Assembly (NCBI GenBank): GCA_963662375.2 | Contig: CAXXRP010000015.1 | Location: 124,001 to 188,000, forward strand | Length of the DNA stretch: 64,000 nt | Source: UBA11612 sp963662375 | GTDB lineage: Bacteria > Pseudomonadota > Alphaproteobacteria > Rhodospirillales > Rhodospirillaceae | Direction: 5' to 3' | Part shown: one piece after another, positions 17,441-25,577 of the stretch | How the letters are laid out: each line of letters opens with the position of its first letter | How positions within the stretch are numbered: the first letter of the stretch is position 1 | Position numbers and translations under genes: made by a program | Notes under the pieces: model-generated | Seen by the model: only the letters and a program-made list of their open reading frames with translations | Database searches by the model: none | Told to the model about the DNA's origin: nothing

Positions 17441-18082
17441 ATGATTATTGCAATCGACGGACCCGCTGCTTCGGGCAAAGGCACCCTGGCCCGGCGCCTG
17501 GCCGAAGCCCTGGATTTAGCCTATCTGGATACCGGCTCATTGTACCGTGCCGTGGGTCTTGGGGTATTGCGCGCCGGCGGCGACCCGGGGCGCGCGGCAG
17601 ATGCCGTAAAGGCGGCTCAAAATCTTGACTTATCAGCGTTTTCCCTTGACGACCTGCGCAGCGAAGCCGCCGGCGTTGCTGCCTCTCAGGTGGCCTTTCT
17701 TCCGGCCGTGCGTGCCTCGCTCCTAGAGTTCCAGCGCCGGTTTGCTCACAACCCCCCCGCCGGCAAGGCCGGCGTAGTGATGGACGGGCGGGATATCGGT
17801 ACTGTGGTTTGCCCTGACGCCCCCGCCAAAATCTTCGTTACGGCGGACATGGATGTGCGGGTCGGGCGCCGGGTCAAAGAGTTGCGGGACAAGGGTGAAA
17901 CCGTTATAGAAGCCCGCATTCGCGCCGGTATGGAGGCTCGTGACGCCCGCGACAAGGATCGTAGCGTCTCGCCCCTGATCCCGGCCGAGGATGCCTGGGT
18001 CTTGGATACCTCCAGCCTCAATGCGGACGCCGCCTTTGCGCAAGCCAAGGCGTTTGTCGCCGCGAAGACGCCGGTAAAATAG
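17441..18082 (+). CDS. cmk: Cytidylate kinase
   Basis: A 213-residue kinase phosphorylating CMP and dCMP to the diphosphates. The N-terminus MIIAIDGPAASGKGTLARRL holds the P-loop; LDTGSLYRAVGL is the NMP-binding region, and VVMDGRDIGTVVCPDA plus the later REARDARDKDRSVSPLIP-type stretch (EARDARDKDRSVSPL) form the catalytic and lid region. The start at 17441 places the P-loop at the normal distance from the N-terminus. Cotranscription with aroA is likely from the ten-base gap. Confidence 0.96.
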   Translation: MIIAIDGPAASGKGTLARRLAEALDLAYLDTGSLYRAVGLGVLRAGGDPGRAADAVKAAQNLDLSAFSLDDLRSEAAGVAASQVAFLPAVRASLLEFQRRFAHNPPAGKAGVVMDGRDIGTVVCPDAPAKIFVTADMDVRVGRRVKELRDKGETVIEARIRAGMEARDARDKDRSVSPLIPAEDAWVLDTSSLNADAAFAQAKAFVAAKTPVK

Positions 18083-18232
18083 TTTTAATACCAGGCAGGG
18101 CCTGCCCGGCCTCGTTTCCTAGGGTGTTTATGTTGCCTCGTGCGGCAAACCGGAATTGTCCGGTCCCGCATGCAAAGACCGCCGGAACCAACCGGCTGGC
18201 CTGAGTCAACGATTGAACCGAAAGGACGCTTC

Positions 18233-19978
18233 ATGTCTGCAACTGCAACGGTGGTCAAAGAGGATTTTGCCGCCCTTCTTGATGAATCACTCGGCCAAGG
18301 GGGCTCCATAGAAGGTAACGTTATCAAGGGCACCATCGTCCGGATCGACGACGATTATGCTCTCGTTGACGTGGGCCTCAAATCCGAGGGCCGCATTTCC
18401 CTAAAAGAATTTTCCCGCGGCGGGCGCGAGCCCGAAATGAAGGTTGGCGGCGAAGTCGACGTTTATGTAGAGCGTTACGAAGATCGCGATGGTCTGATCG
18501 TGCTATCTCGCGACAAGGCGCGCCGCGAAGAAGCCTGGAACGTACTGGAAGAACTGTACGGTAAGCAGAGCCGGATCGAAGGCATTATCTTCGGCCGTGT
18601 GAAGGGCGGCTTCACGGTGGACTTGAACGGCGCGGTCGCCTTCCTGCCGGGCAGCCAAGTGGACATTCGCCCGGTGCGCGACATCACCCCGCTCATGGGC
18701 AGTCCTCAGAACTTCCAAGTTCTGAAAATGGACCGTGCACGTGGCAATATCGTCGTCTCCCGCCGCGCTGTCATGGAAGAAACCCGTGCTCACGAGCGCG
18801 CCAAACTTATGGAGAATCTGAAAGAAGGTCAGGTATTGGGCGGCGTGGTGAAAAATATCACCGATTATGGCGCCTTCGTTGATCTCGGCGGTGTCGACGG
18901 TCTGCTGCACGTGACGGATATCTCTTGGAAACGCATCAATCACCCATCCGAAGCACTTTCCATCGGCCAGCAACTAAAAGTGCAGGTCATTCGCTTCAAT
19001 CAGGAGACTCAGCGCATTTCTCTCGGCATGAAGCAATTGGATGCTGATCCCTGGGAGGGTGTCGCTGCGAAGTATCCGGTCGGTGCCAAGTTCAACGGCC
19101 GCGTCACCAATATCACCGACTACGGCGCTTTCGTGGAATTGGAAGCGGGCGTCGAAGGCATGGTTCACGTGTCCGAAATGAGCTGGACAAAGAAAAACGT
19201 CCATCCCGGCAAGATTGTTTCCACATCCCAGGAAGTGGAAGTCAAGGTCCTGGACGTGGACCCCGATAAGCGCCGCATCTCCCTGGGGCTGAAGCATTGC
19301 GAGGCTAACCCGTGGACGGCCTTCAAAGAGAAGCTCGCGCCGGCCAGCGAGGTTGAAGGCGAGATCAAGAACATCACCGAGTTTGGCCTCTTCATCGGCT
19401 TGGACGGTGAGATTGACGGCATGGTCCACTTGTCCGATTTATCTTGGGGCGCGAATGGCGAAGCGGCGCTTAAAGCGTTCAGAAAAGGCCAGGTGGTTAA
19501 GGCCAAGGTGCTCGACGTGGATATCGATAAAGAGCGCATCTCTCTAGGCATCAAACAACTCACAGAGAACCCGGTTTCTGCCGCTGCGGGCGAACTCAAG
19601 AAAGGTCAGGTTGTCACCTGCGTCATCACCTCGGTGCAAGACAACGGGGTCGCGGTATCGGTCAACGATTCTCTGCAAGGCTTCATCAAGCGCAACGAGT
19701 TGGCCAAAGAACGGTCGGAGCAACGCGCCGACCGCTTTGCCGTGGGTGAAAAGGTCGATGCGCGCATTACCGCAATCGACTCCAAGTCTCATAAACTGAC
19801 CCTGTCCATCAAGGCGCGCGAGGTGGCGGAGGAGAAAAAGGCCATGGCCGAATTCGGCTCGGCGGATTCTGGAGCCTCTCTCGGCGAGATCCTTGGTGCA
19901 GCCCTCAAGAAGAAGCAGAGCGCAGCCGATCAGGATGACCCCACCGAAGGCGGCGAGGCCGAAAAGGCGGAAGACTAA
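18233..19978 (+). CDS. rpsA: 30S ribosomal protein S1
   Basis: A 581-residue RNA-binding protein that helps the 30S subunit load structured mRNAs. It has six S1 OB-fold repeats, recognisable by repeated phrases such as GVVKNITDYGAFVDLGGVDG, GRVTNITDYGAFVELEAGVE and GEIKNITEFGLFIGLDGEID, each followed by KV..D..RISLG endings. The acidic/lysine-rich C-terminus (KKKQSAADQDDPTEGGEAEK) is typical. The start at 18233 follows AAAGGA; longer upstream frames lack family similarity. A 150-base gap after cmk probably carries its own promoter and leader. An intrinsic terminator lies just downstream. Confidence 0.97.
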   Translation: MSATATVVKEDFAALLDESLGQGGSIEGNVIKGTIVRIDDDYALVDVGLKSEGRISLKEFSRGGREPEMKVGGEVDVYVERYEDRDGLIVLSRDKARREEAWNVLEELYGKQSRIEGIIFGRVKGGFTVDLNGAVAFLPGSQVDIRPVRDITPLMGSPQNFQVLKMDRARGNIVVSRRAVMEETRAHERAKLMENLKEGQVLGGVVKNITDYGAFVDLGGVDGLLHVTDISWKRINHPSEALSIGQQLKVQVIRFNQETQRISLGMKQLDADPWEGVAAKYPVGAKFNGRVTNITDYGAFVELEAGVEGMVHVSEMSWTKKNVHPGKIVSTSQEVEVKVLDVDPDKRRISLGLKHCEANPWTAFKEKLAPASEVEGEIKNITEFGLFIGLDGEIDGMVHLSDLSWGANGEAALKAFRKGQVVKAKVLDVDIDKERISLGIKQLTENPVSAAAGELKKGQVVTCVITSVQDNGVAVSVNDSLQGFIKRNELAKERSEQRADRFAVGEKVDARITAIDSKSHKLTLSIKAREVAEEKKAMAEFGSADSGASLGEILGAALKKKQSAADQDDPTEGGEAEKAED

Positions 19979-20005
19979 TGTCTGCTGCACAATAACGACC
20001 GTATA

Positions 20006-20040
20006 CGCCCGCCAGGGCCGCTCCAGCGGGCGATTTTTCT
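20006..20040 (+). terminator. Rho-independent terminator after rpsA
   Basis: Stem CGCCCGC (20006-20012) / GCGGGCG (20026-20032) with a 13-base loop, followed by ATTTTTCT. It lies 28 bases after the rpsA stop and before ihfB. Confidence 0.88.
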
Positions 20041-20154
20041 GCGGTCCTTTCCAAAAAGCTCGTCTTTTGAGTGGTCACCCTTGACACCGGGGCTCTGTAA
20101 GTCCATGAGTTATCTCGTAAAAATAAGGCGGGACCGGCTTGCGGGAACCTTAAG

Positions 20155-20433
20155 ATGACCAAATCAGAACTGATCACCAAAATAGCTGCGCACAATCCTC
20201 ACCTCTACCAGAGGGATGTGGAGCGTATCGTTACATCCATCTTCGACGAAATTTCCAAGGCTATGGGGCGCGGTGACCGGGTGGAACTGCGCGGTTTCGG
20301 CGCGTTCTCAGTGAAACAGCGAAATGCCCGCGTCGGCCGTAATCCTCGCACCGGTGAATCCGTCTCCGTGCCCGAGAAGGCCGTGCCCTACTTCAAGACC
20401 GGCAAGCAGCTGCGCGATCTCTTGAACGCGTAA
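20155..20433 (+). CDS. ihfB: Integration host factor subunit beta
   Basis: A 92-residue HU/IHF-family DNA-bending protein. The start MTKSELITKIAAHNPHL and the arm sequence RNARVGRNPRTGESVSV with GFGAFSV before it match IHF-beta; the C-terminal KAVPYFKTGKQLRDLLN is also characteristic. With IhfA (encoded elsewhere) it forms the heterodimer that bends DNA at promoters, origins and recombination sites. Its location downstream of rpsA is the usual proteobacterial order. A terminator separates it from rpsA, so it probably has its own promoter in 20040-20150. Confidence 0.96.
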   Translation: MTKSELITKIAAHNPHLYQRDVERIVTSIFDEISKAMGRGDRVELRGFGAFSVKQRNARVGRNPRTGESVSVPEKAVPYFKTGKQLRDLLNA

Positions 20434-20464
20434 CGCCGGGGGCACACATTTTCTAGCCCGTTTT

Positions 20465-20770
20465 TTGTTCGTAAAATTTCTAAACGCTTTCGTTGCGACC
20501 ATCGTGGCGCTGTTCCTCGTCCTGTTTGCCGTGTCTAACGGGGCGCAGGTAACCTTACAGGTGTGGCCGTTGCCCTATCAAATTTCGATGGGTCTTTACG
20601 CCGTGATTTTGTGGGCGGCGCTGATCGGGGCTGTCGGTGGCATGATCGTTGCGTGGATCATGGGTTCTCCCCGCCGCCGCGAACTGCGTGAAAGTCGTCG
20701 GCAGGTTCGCGACCTTGAGCGAAGTCTGGACCGTCACCAGAGTCCGCCCTCCAAGACCAGCGGCCACTAA
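20465..20770 (+). CDS. lapA: LapA-domain (DUF1049) inner-membrane protein
   Basis: A 101-residue protein with two membrane helices (about residues 7-25 and 42-66) and a charged cytoplasmic tail RRRELRESRRQVRDLERSL that likely forms a short coiled coil. The N-terminal pattern FLVLFAVSNGAQVTLQVWPL is typical of LapA, which in enterobacteria acts with LapB in control of LPS synthesis; no lapB gene is in the window. The start is TTG at 20465, lying inside a T-run and with no clear ribosome site, so translation may depend on ihfB or the start may be misplaced. Confidence 0.8.
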   Translation: MFVKFLNAFVATIVALFLVLFAVSNGAQVTLQVWPLPYQISMGLYAVILWAALIGAVGGMIVAWIMGSPRRRELRESRRQVRDLERSLDRHQSPPSKTSGH

Positions 20771-20858
20771 CGCTTTCCCGCCATATACTTAATGTATGCC
20801 GGTGACACGACTGGGCGCATTAGTGGTACAAACATGCTCCGCTCAATTGGACACGTCT

Positions 20859-21614
20859 ATGACCGCCCCCGATCGCCACTTAAAGATGCCGGCGTTCTGC
20901 GCCCTGGACACCACAGATCTCAGCCGGGCCATTGGCCTTGCAGCGGAGGTGGCCGATGTCATTGGCGGACTTAAGCTGGGTCTAGAGTTCTTCACCGCCC
21001 AGGGGCCCAAAGGCGTTAAGCAAATCCAAAAAGCGTCTGACCTTCCCATTTTTCTCGATCTCAAACTCAACGACATTCCTAACACGGTCGCCGGCGCTGT
21101 ACGCGCGGTCGCGCCGCTGGGAGCTTATATGCTCACGGTTCATACCAACGGCGGCCGCACGATGATGGAAGCAGCGGCCAATGCCGCATCCGAGGCCGCT
21201 TATGAAGCGGTCAAGGTCCGTCCTTTACTTGTGGGCGTCACGGTGCTTACAAGTTTCGATAATGATGATCTTGCCGAGACCGGTGTGTCGGGCACGGTGG
21301 TCGACCATGTGCGCCGCATGGCTGAACTGGCCAAACGCGCTGGCCTCGACGGCGTGGTTTGCAGCCCACAGGAAGTGGCTATGCTTCGCAACGATCTCGG
21401 CGATGGGTTCAAACTTGTAACGGCGGGCGTACGGCCCAAATGGGCGTCGGCGGACGACCAAAAACGCATTATGACGCCCTTAGAGGCGGTCAACGCGGGT
21501 GCTGACTACTTAGTCGTCGGCCGTCCCATCACGGCGGCACAAAATCCCGCCATCGCTGCGGCACGTATCGCCGCCGAGTTGGCGCCCGTGGAGTCTGCCG
21601 CGGACGACGCATGA
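20859..21614 (+). CDS. pyrF: Orotidine 5'-phosphate decarboxylase
   Basis: A 251-residue TIM-barrel enzyme catalysing the last step of de novo UMP synthesis. Conserved features are the FCALDTTDL start strand, KLGLEFFTAQGP, the catalytic tetrad region FLDLKLNDIPNTV (DxKxxD), VVCSPQEV and the phosphate-binding TAGVRP...GADYLVVGRPI. The start at 20859 was chosen because residues before it have no similarity to the family. The stop overlaps the trpF start by four bases (ATGA), a coupling often seen in Alphaproteobacteria. Confidence 0.94.
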   Translation: MTAPDRHLKMPAFCALDTTDLSRAIGLAAEVADVIGGLKLGLEFFTAQGPKGVKQIQKASDLPIFLDLKLNDIPNTVAGAVRAVAPLGAYMLTVHTNGGRTMMEAAANAASEAAYEAVKVRPLLVGVTVLTSFDNDDLAETGVSGTVVDHVRRMAELAKRAGLDGVVCSPQEVAMLRNDLGDGFKLVTAGVRPKWASADDQKRIMTPLEAVNAGADYLVVGRPITAAQNPAIAAARIAAELAPVESAADDA

Positions 21615-22264
21615 AAGTCTCCGTCAAAATATGCGGGATAAGCGACTTCCGTGGCCTGGCCGCGGCTGTCGAGAACGGCGCATCCTATATCGGGTTTGTT
21701 TTTTTTCGCCGCTCTCCGCGATACCTCCCGCTCGAACTAGCGGCCGAACTAGCGGCGTCGGCGCCGCGGGCCGTGATGCCGGTGGGCCTGTTCGTCGATC
21801 CCACCAACGCCGACTTAGAACCTGTGATCAATCATGTGCGGCTGAGTATGCTCCAGCTCCACGGGCGTGAGACACCGGACCGGGTGGACGAAGTGCGGGC
21901 GGCCTTCGGATTGCCTGTCATAAAAGCCATCGGTGTTTCTTCGGCGCAGGACGTCCGAGCGGCCCGGGCCTACGAGGATCATGCCGATTGGCTGATGTTT
22001 GACGCCAAGGCGCCCAAGTCGGCGACGCGGCCCGGTGGCAACGCCGCGAGTTTCGACTGGTCTTTAGTAAAGACCTATACCGGTGCAACGCCGTGGATGC
22101 TGGCCGGTGGCCTTGCGCCGCGCAACGTCTCCAAAGCCATCAAGGAGTCTGGCGCCCGGGTGGTGGATGTCTCCTCGGGTGTCGAGACCCGCCCCGGCAT
22201 CAAGAGCCCTGCTAGGATCAGAGCCTTCTTGCACGCTGCGAAGGGTCCGTTGCTAGCTAAATAA
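21611..22264 (+). CDS. trpF: Phosphoribosylanthranilate isomerase
   Basis: A 217-residue TIM barrel for the third step from chorismate to tryptophan. The start strand VKICGISD contains the catalytic Cys; GFVFFRRSPRYL, VGLFVD, LQLHGRETPD, FDAKAPKSATRPGG (with the catalytic Asp) and LAGGLAPRNV, VDVSSGVETRPGIKS follow in the correct order. ATG overlaps the pyrF stop. A 150-base gap with its own putative promoter separates it from trpB. Confidence 0.95.
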   Translation: MKVSVKICGISDFRGLAAAVENGASYIGFVFFRRSPRYLPLELAAELAASAPRAVMPVGLFVDPTNADLEPVINHVRLSMLQLHGRETPDRVDEVRAAFGLPVIKAIGVSSAQDVRAARAYEDHADWLMFDAKAPKSATRPGGNAASFDWSLVKTYTGATPWMLAGGLAPRNVSKAIKESGARVVDVSSGVETRPGIKSPARIRAFLHAAKGPLLAK

Positions 22265-22294
22265 AACCCTAACGTGTTGAAAATATAATAGGAT

Positions 22295-22323
22295 TTGGCA
22301 TGAGCTAGAATCGCGTTTAGGTA
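22295..22323 (+). promoter_or_regulatory. Possible sigma-70 promoter for trpB
   Basis: TTGGCA (22295-22300) and TAGGTA (22318-22323) are spaced by 17 bases in the 150-base gap before trpB. The -10 match is weak, so this is only a candidate. No leader peptide with Trp codons or terminator-like attenuator was seen in the gap. Confidence 0.3.
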
Positions 22324-22414
22324 TACGAGCGGGCCGGGGTATAAGACCGCCGCCCTGACCTCGGATGGCGTTCCGGAAGAATTCTGGCTGGGCGGAAAAA
22401 TGCGGTGAAGACAA

Positions 22415-23635
22415 ATGACATTGGCTGAGGCTCTCAACACTTTTCGCAGCGGCGTAGACGAGAACGGCCACTTCGGACTCTTCGGCGGGCGCTACGTCGC
22501 CGAAACCCTTATGCCGCTGATTCTTGAGGTGGGCGATGCCTACGCGAAGGCAAAGGATGATCCCGCCTTTACCGAAGAACTCACGCGCTTTAACACTCAT
22601 TATGCTGGCCGCCCCAGCCCGTTGTATTTCGCCGAGCGGCTGACGGAGCACCTGGGCGGCGCGCGCATCTATTTTAAGCGCGACGAGCTCAACCACACCG
22701 GCTCTCATAAAATCAACAATTGCTTGGGCCAAATTCTTGTCGCCCGCCGCATGGGCAAGACGCGCATCATCGCCGAAACTGGTGCCGGCCAACACGGTGT
22801 GGCGACGGCGACTGTTTGCGCGCGCTTCGGTTTGCAATGCGTGGTTTATATGGGGATCAAGGATATCGAGCGCCAAAAACCGAACGTGTTTCGCATGCGC
22901 TTGCTCGGTGCCGAAGTGCGCCCGGTGGAACAGGGCGCGGGCACGCTTAAGGACGCGATGAACGAGGCCCTGCGCGACTGGGTCTCAAATGTGGACTCCA
23001 CTTACTATCTCATCGGCACCGCGGCGGGGCCTCACCCTTATCCGACCATGGTGCGCGATTTTCAATCAGTCATCGGCGAGGAAGTGCGCACGCAATTGCA
23101 CGAGGCCGAAGGCCGTCTGCCGGACTCTCTTGTGGCCGCAGTCGGCGGCGGGTCCAACGCCATCGGCCTGTTCTATCCGTTCTTGGATGACGGCGAAGTG
23201 AAGATGTACGGCGTTGAAGCGGCGGGCAGAGGCATTTCGACCGGCAAACATGCCGCGTCCATTACCGGCGGCGCTCCCGGCGTTCTCCACGGTAACCGAA
23301 CCTATCTGCTTCAGGACGAGGGCGGACAGATCAAGGACGCTCATTCCATATCTGCCGGTCTCGACTATCCGGGCATTGGGCCCGAACACGCGTGGCTGCA
23401 TGTTCAGGGTCGGGTCGAATATGTGTCGGCGACCGACAGCGAGGCGCTGGCAGCCTTTCACCTCTGTTCCAAGCGGGAAGGTATCTTGCCCGCGCTGGAA
23501 CCGGCACATGCGCTGGCTCACGTTATGCACAGTGCGCCCGAGCTGCCGAAGGACCACCTTCTGGTGATGAACATGTGCGGGCGCGGGGATAAGGATGTGT
23601 TCACCGTCGCTGAGGCCATGGGGACCGCGTTGTGA
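22415..23635 (+). CDS. trpB: Tryptophan synthase beta chain
   Basis: A 406-residue PLP enzyme joining indole and serine to give tryptophan. The PLP Lys is Lys99 in ELNHTGSHKINNCLGQ; the phosphate-binding loop is AVGGGSNAIGLF, and the closing segment holds NMCGRGDKDVFTVAE. The N-terminal GHFGLFGGRYVAETLMPLI is also typical of TrpB1. Its stop shares one base with the trpA ATG (TGATG), matching the obligate alpha-beta complex with channelled indole. Confidence 0.97.
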   Translation: MTLAEALNTFRSGVDENGHFGLFGGRYVAETLMPLILEVGDAYAKAKDDPAFTEELTRFNTHYAGRPSPLYFAERLTEHLGGARIYFKRDELNHTGSHKINNCLGQILVARRMGKTRIIAETGAGQHGVATATVCARFGLQCVVYMGIKDIERQKPNVFRMRLLGAEVRPVEQGAGTLKDAMNEALRDWVSNVDSTYYLIGTAAGPHPYPTMVRDFQSVIGEEVRTQLHEAEGRLPDSLVAAVGGGSNAIGLFYPFLDDGEVKMYGVEAAGRGISTGKHAASITGGAPGVLHGNRTYLLQDEGGQIKDAHSISAGLDYPGIGPEHAWLHVQGRVEYVSATDSEALAAFHLCSKREGILPALEPAHALAHVMHSAPELPKDHLLVMNMCGRGDKDVFTVAEAMGTAL

Positions 23636-24471
23636 TGACGGACACCTTAGCGGAAAGCCGCATCACGCGCCGTTTTTCACTTCTAGGTAAGGACCGGCGG
23701 CCGGCGTTGGTGACATTTATCACCGCCAACGATCCGACCCCCGACATATTTCAGAAAATACTTGAAGGCATGCCTTCGGCGGGCGCGGATATCATTGAAA
23801 TCGGTGTGCCGTTCTCTGATCCCATGGCCGATGGCCCCTCCATTCAAGCGTCCAGTCAACGTGCCTTGAAGCACGGTAAAAAACTTTCAGACGTGCTCGA
23901 AGCAGTTAAGAATTTCCGCGACGTAGAACCGGACACGCCCATCATCCTTATGGGCTATTACAACCCGATCTATCGTTACGGTGCGCAGGAGTTTGCACAG
24001 GACGCGGCAAAAGCCGGCGTAGACGGAGTGATCGTTGTCGACTTGCCGCCTGAAGAGGCGGAGGAACTCAATATTCATCTGCGAGCGAACGGTTTGCACA
24101 TGATTTTTCTGGCCGCTCCTACGTCCAGCGACGAGCGCTTACCCGCTATTCTAGCCCATGCGTCTGGCTTTCTCTATTACGTGTCGATCACCGGCATTAC
24201 CGGCACCAGGGTGGCCGACGAAAACGCGGTCAAGGACGCGGTGGCGCGCCTGCGCCGCCACACGTCGCTCCCCATTGCCGTCGGCTTCGGTATTCGAAAT
24301 CCGGAACGGGCCGCGAGCATCGCCGCGCACTGCGATGCCGCAGTCGTTGGCTCAGCCATCGTCGAGATCATCACCAAGGATGTCGAGAATAACGGCACGC
24401 CCTCGGCTGGTTTGTCCGGCAAGGTGTTGGATTTTGTCAAAAGCTTGGCCACGGCCGTGCACAAGGCTTAG
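23635..24471 (+). CDS. trpA: Tryptophan synthase alpha chain
   Basis: A 278-residue TIM barrel releasing indole from indole-3-glycerol phosphate. Catalytic Glu and Asp lie in DIIEIGVPFSDPMADGPSIQ and GVDGVIVVDLPPEE; YYVSITGITGTR and AVGFGIRNPE form the phosphate site. ATG at 23635 overlaps the trpB stop; a GTG one codon upstream is also possible. The downstream gene accD begins 58 bases later, the standard alphaproteobacterial trpFBA-accD-folC order. Confidence 0.96.
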   Translation: MTDTLAESRITRRFSLLGKDRRPALVTFITANDPTPDIFQKILEGMPSAGADIIEIGVPFSDPMADGPSIQASSQRALKHGKKLSDVLEAVKNFRDVEPDTPIILMGYYNPIYRYGAQEFAQDAAKAGVDGVIVVDLPPEEAEELNIHLRANGLHMIFLAAPTSSDERLPAILAHASGFLYYVSITGITGTRVADENAVKDAVARLRRHTSLPIAVGFGIRNPERAASIAAHCDAAVVGSAIVEIITKDVENNGTPSAGLSGKVLDFVKSLATAVHKA

Positions 24472-24529
24472 CCGTGACGGAAAGCGCCCCATCTGGTAAA
24501 CTTTCCTTTCCAAAACAAGGACCATGGTC

Positions 24530-25519
24530 ATGAATTGGCTGACGAGTTTCGTGCGTCCCAAGATTCAGAGACTTCGCCGCACCAAAGAAGTACCGGCGGA
24601 CCTTTGGCTTAAGTGCAGCAAATGCGACGAAATGGTGTTTCATCGCGAGCTGGAGAAGAATCTTCGGGTGTGCACCCATTGCGGCCATCACCTGCGTATG
24701 CCGGTACGCGACCGCCTAAAGATGTTGTTCGACAACGCCAAGTGGACCGAGATCGAGCTGCAATCTGTGCCCGTCGATCCGCTTCGTTTCAAGGACCGCA
24801 AGCGGTACAGCGAACGACTGAAAGAGGCACAGTTGAAAACTGGACTTAAGGACGCGGTGATTGTCGGTCATGGCGCAATGGGCGGCATGGGCGTGGTCGT
24901 CACTGCGTTCGAGTTTGACTTCATGGGCGGTTCCATGGGCGCGGCGGTGGGAGAGGCGCTGGTCGCTGCGGCAGAGTTGTCGGTGTTGCGGGAAGCGCCG
25001 CTTATCGTGATCCCGTCGTCGGGCGGGGCGCGCATGCAGGAAGGTATTCTGTCCCTTATGCAGATGGCGCGCACGACGATTGCGGTCGACAAGGTGCGTG
25101 AGAAGGGCTTGCCTTATATCGTCGTGCTCGCCGATCCCACAACCGGCGGTGTGACAGCATCTTTTGCCATGTTAGGCGATGTGGCGATTGCCGAGCCGGG
25201 TGCTGTTATCGGTTTTGCCGGCGCGCGCGTCATCGAACAAACCATCCATGAAAAACTCCCCGAGGGTTTCCAGCGGTCCGAATACCTCATGGAACACGGC
25301 ATGGTGGATATGGTGGTGCCGCGCCACGAACTCCGCGCCAAGCTCGTCCAGCTGATCGGATTATTGTTGCATACCAACCCGGCTGCCGATGTGGTGGCCC
25401 TCCCGCTGGGCGCCCGCCGCCGGCCGCTGCATAAAGACGAAGCCACCGGGCCCACGCCGCCCGACCCAACGGTGCCCGATGCGGCCAACTACGATTCAGA
25501 AGAAGAACCGGCGAAATAG
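24530..25519 (+). CDS. accD: Acetyl-CoA carboxylase carboxyltransferase subunit beta
   Basis: A 329-residue subunit that, with AccA, transfers CO2 from carboxybiotin to acetyl-CoA to make malonyl-CoA for fatty-acid synthesis. It has the four-Cys zinc ribbon KCSKCDEMVF ... VCTHCGHH (near residues 26-50) and the crotonase-like core with MGGMGVVVTAFEFDFMGGSM, IVIPSSGGARMQEG and DPTTGGVTASFAMLGD. ATG at 24530 (MNWLTSFVRPKI, the usual start) lies eight bases after AAGGA at 24517-24521; ATG at 24524 is too close. The C-terminal ~35 residues form a proline-rich tail beyond the core. Confidence 0.96.
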   Translation: MNWLTSFVRPKIQRLRRTKEVPADLWLKCSKCDEMVFHRELEKNLRVCTHCGHHLRMPVRDRLKMLFDNAKWTEIELQSVPVDPLRFKDRKRYSERLKEAQLKTGLKDAVIVGHGAMGGMGVVVTAFEFDFMGGSMGAAVGEALVAAAELSVLREAPLIVIPSSGGARMQEGILSLMQMARTTIAVDKVREKGLPYIVVLADPTTGGVTASFAMLGDVAIAEPGAVIGFAGARVIEQTIHEKLPEGFQRSEYLMEHGMVDMVVPRHELRAKLVQLIGLLLHTNPAADVVALPLGARRRPLHKDEATGPTPPDPTVPDAANYDSEEEPAK

Positions 25520-25577
25520 GCAGCGGCGTCCGGCAACACCCGCGCACGCTGCGGCGTAACGCACATTAGGGGCGTCC

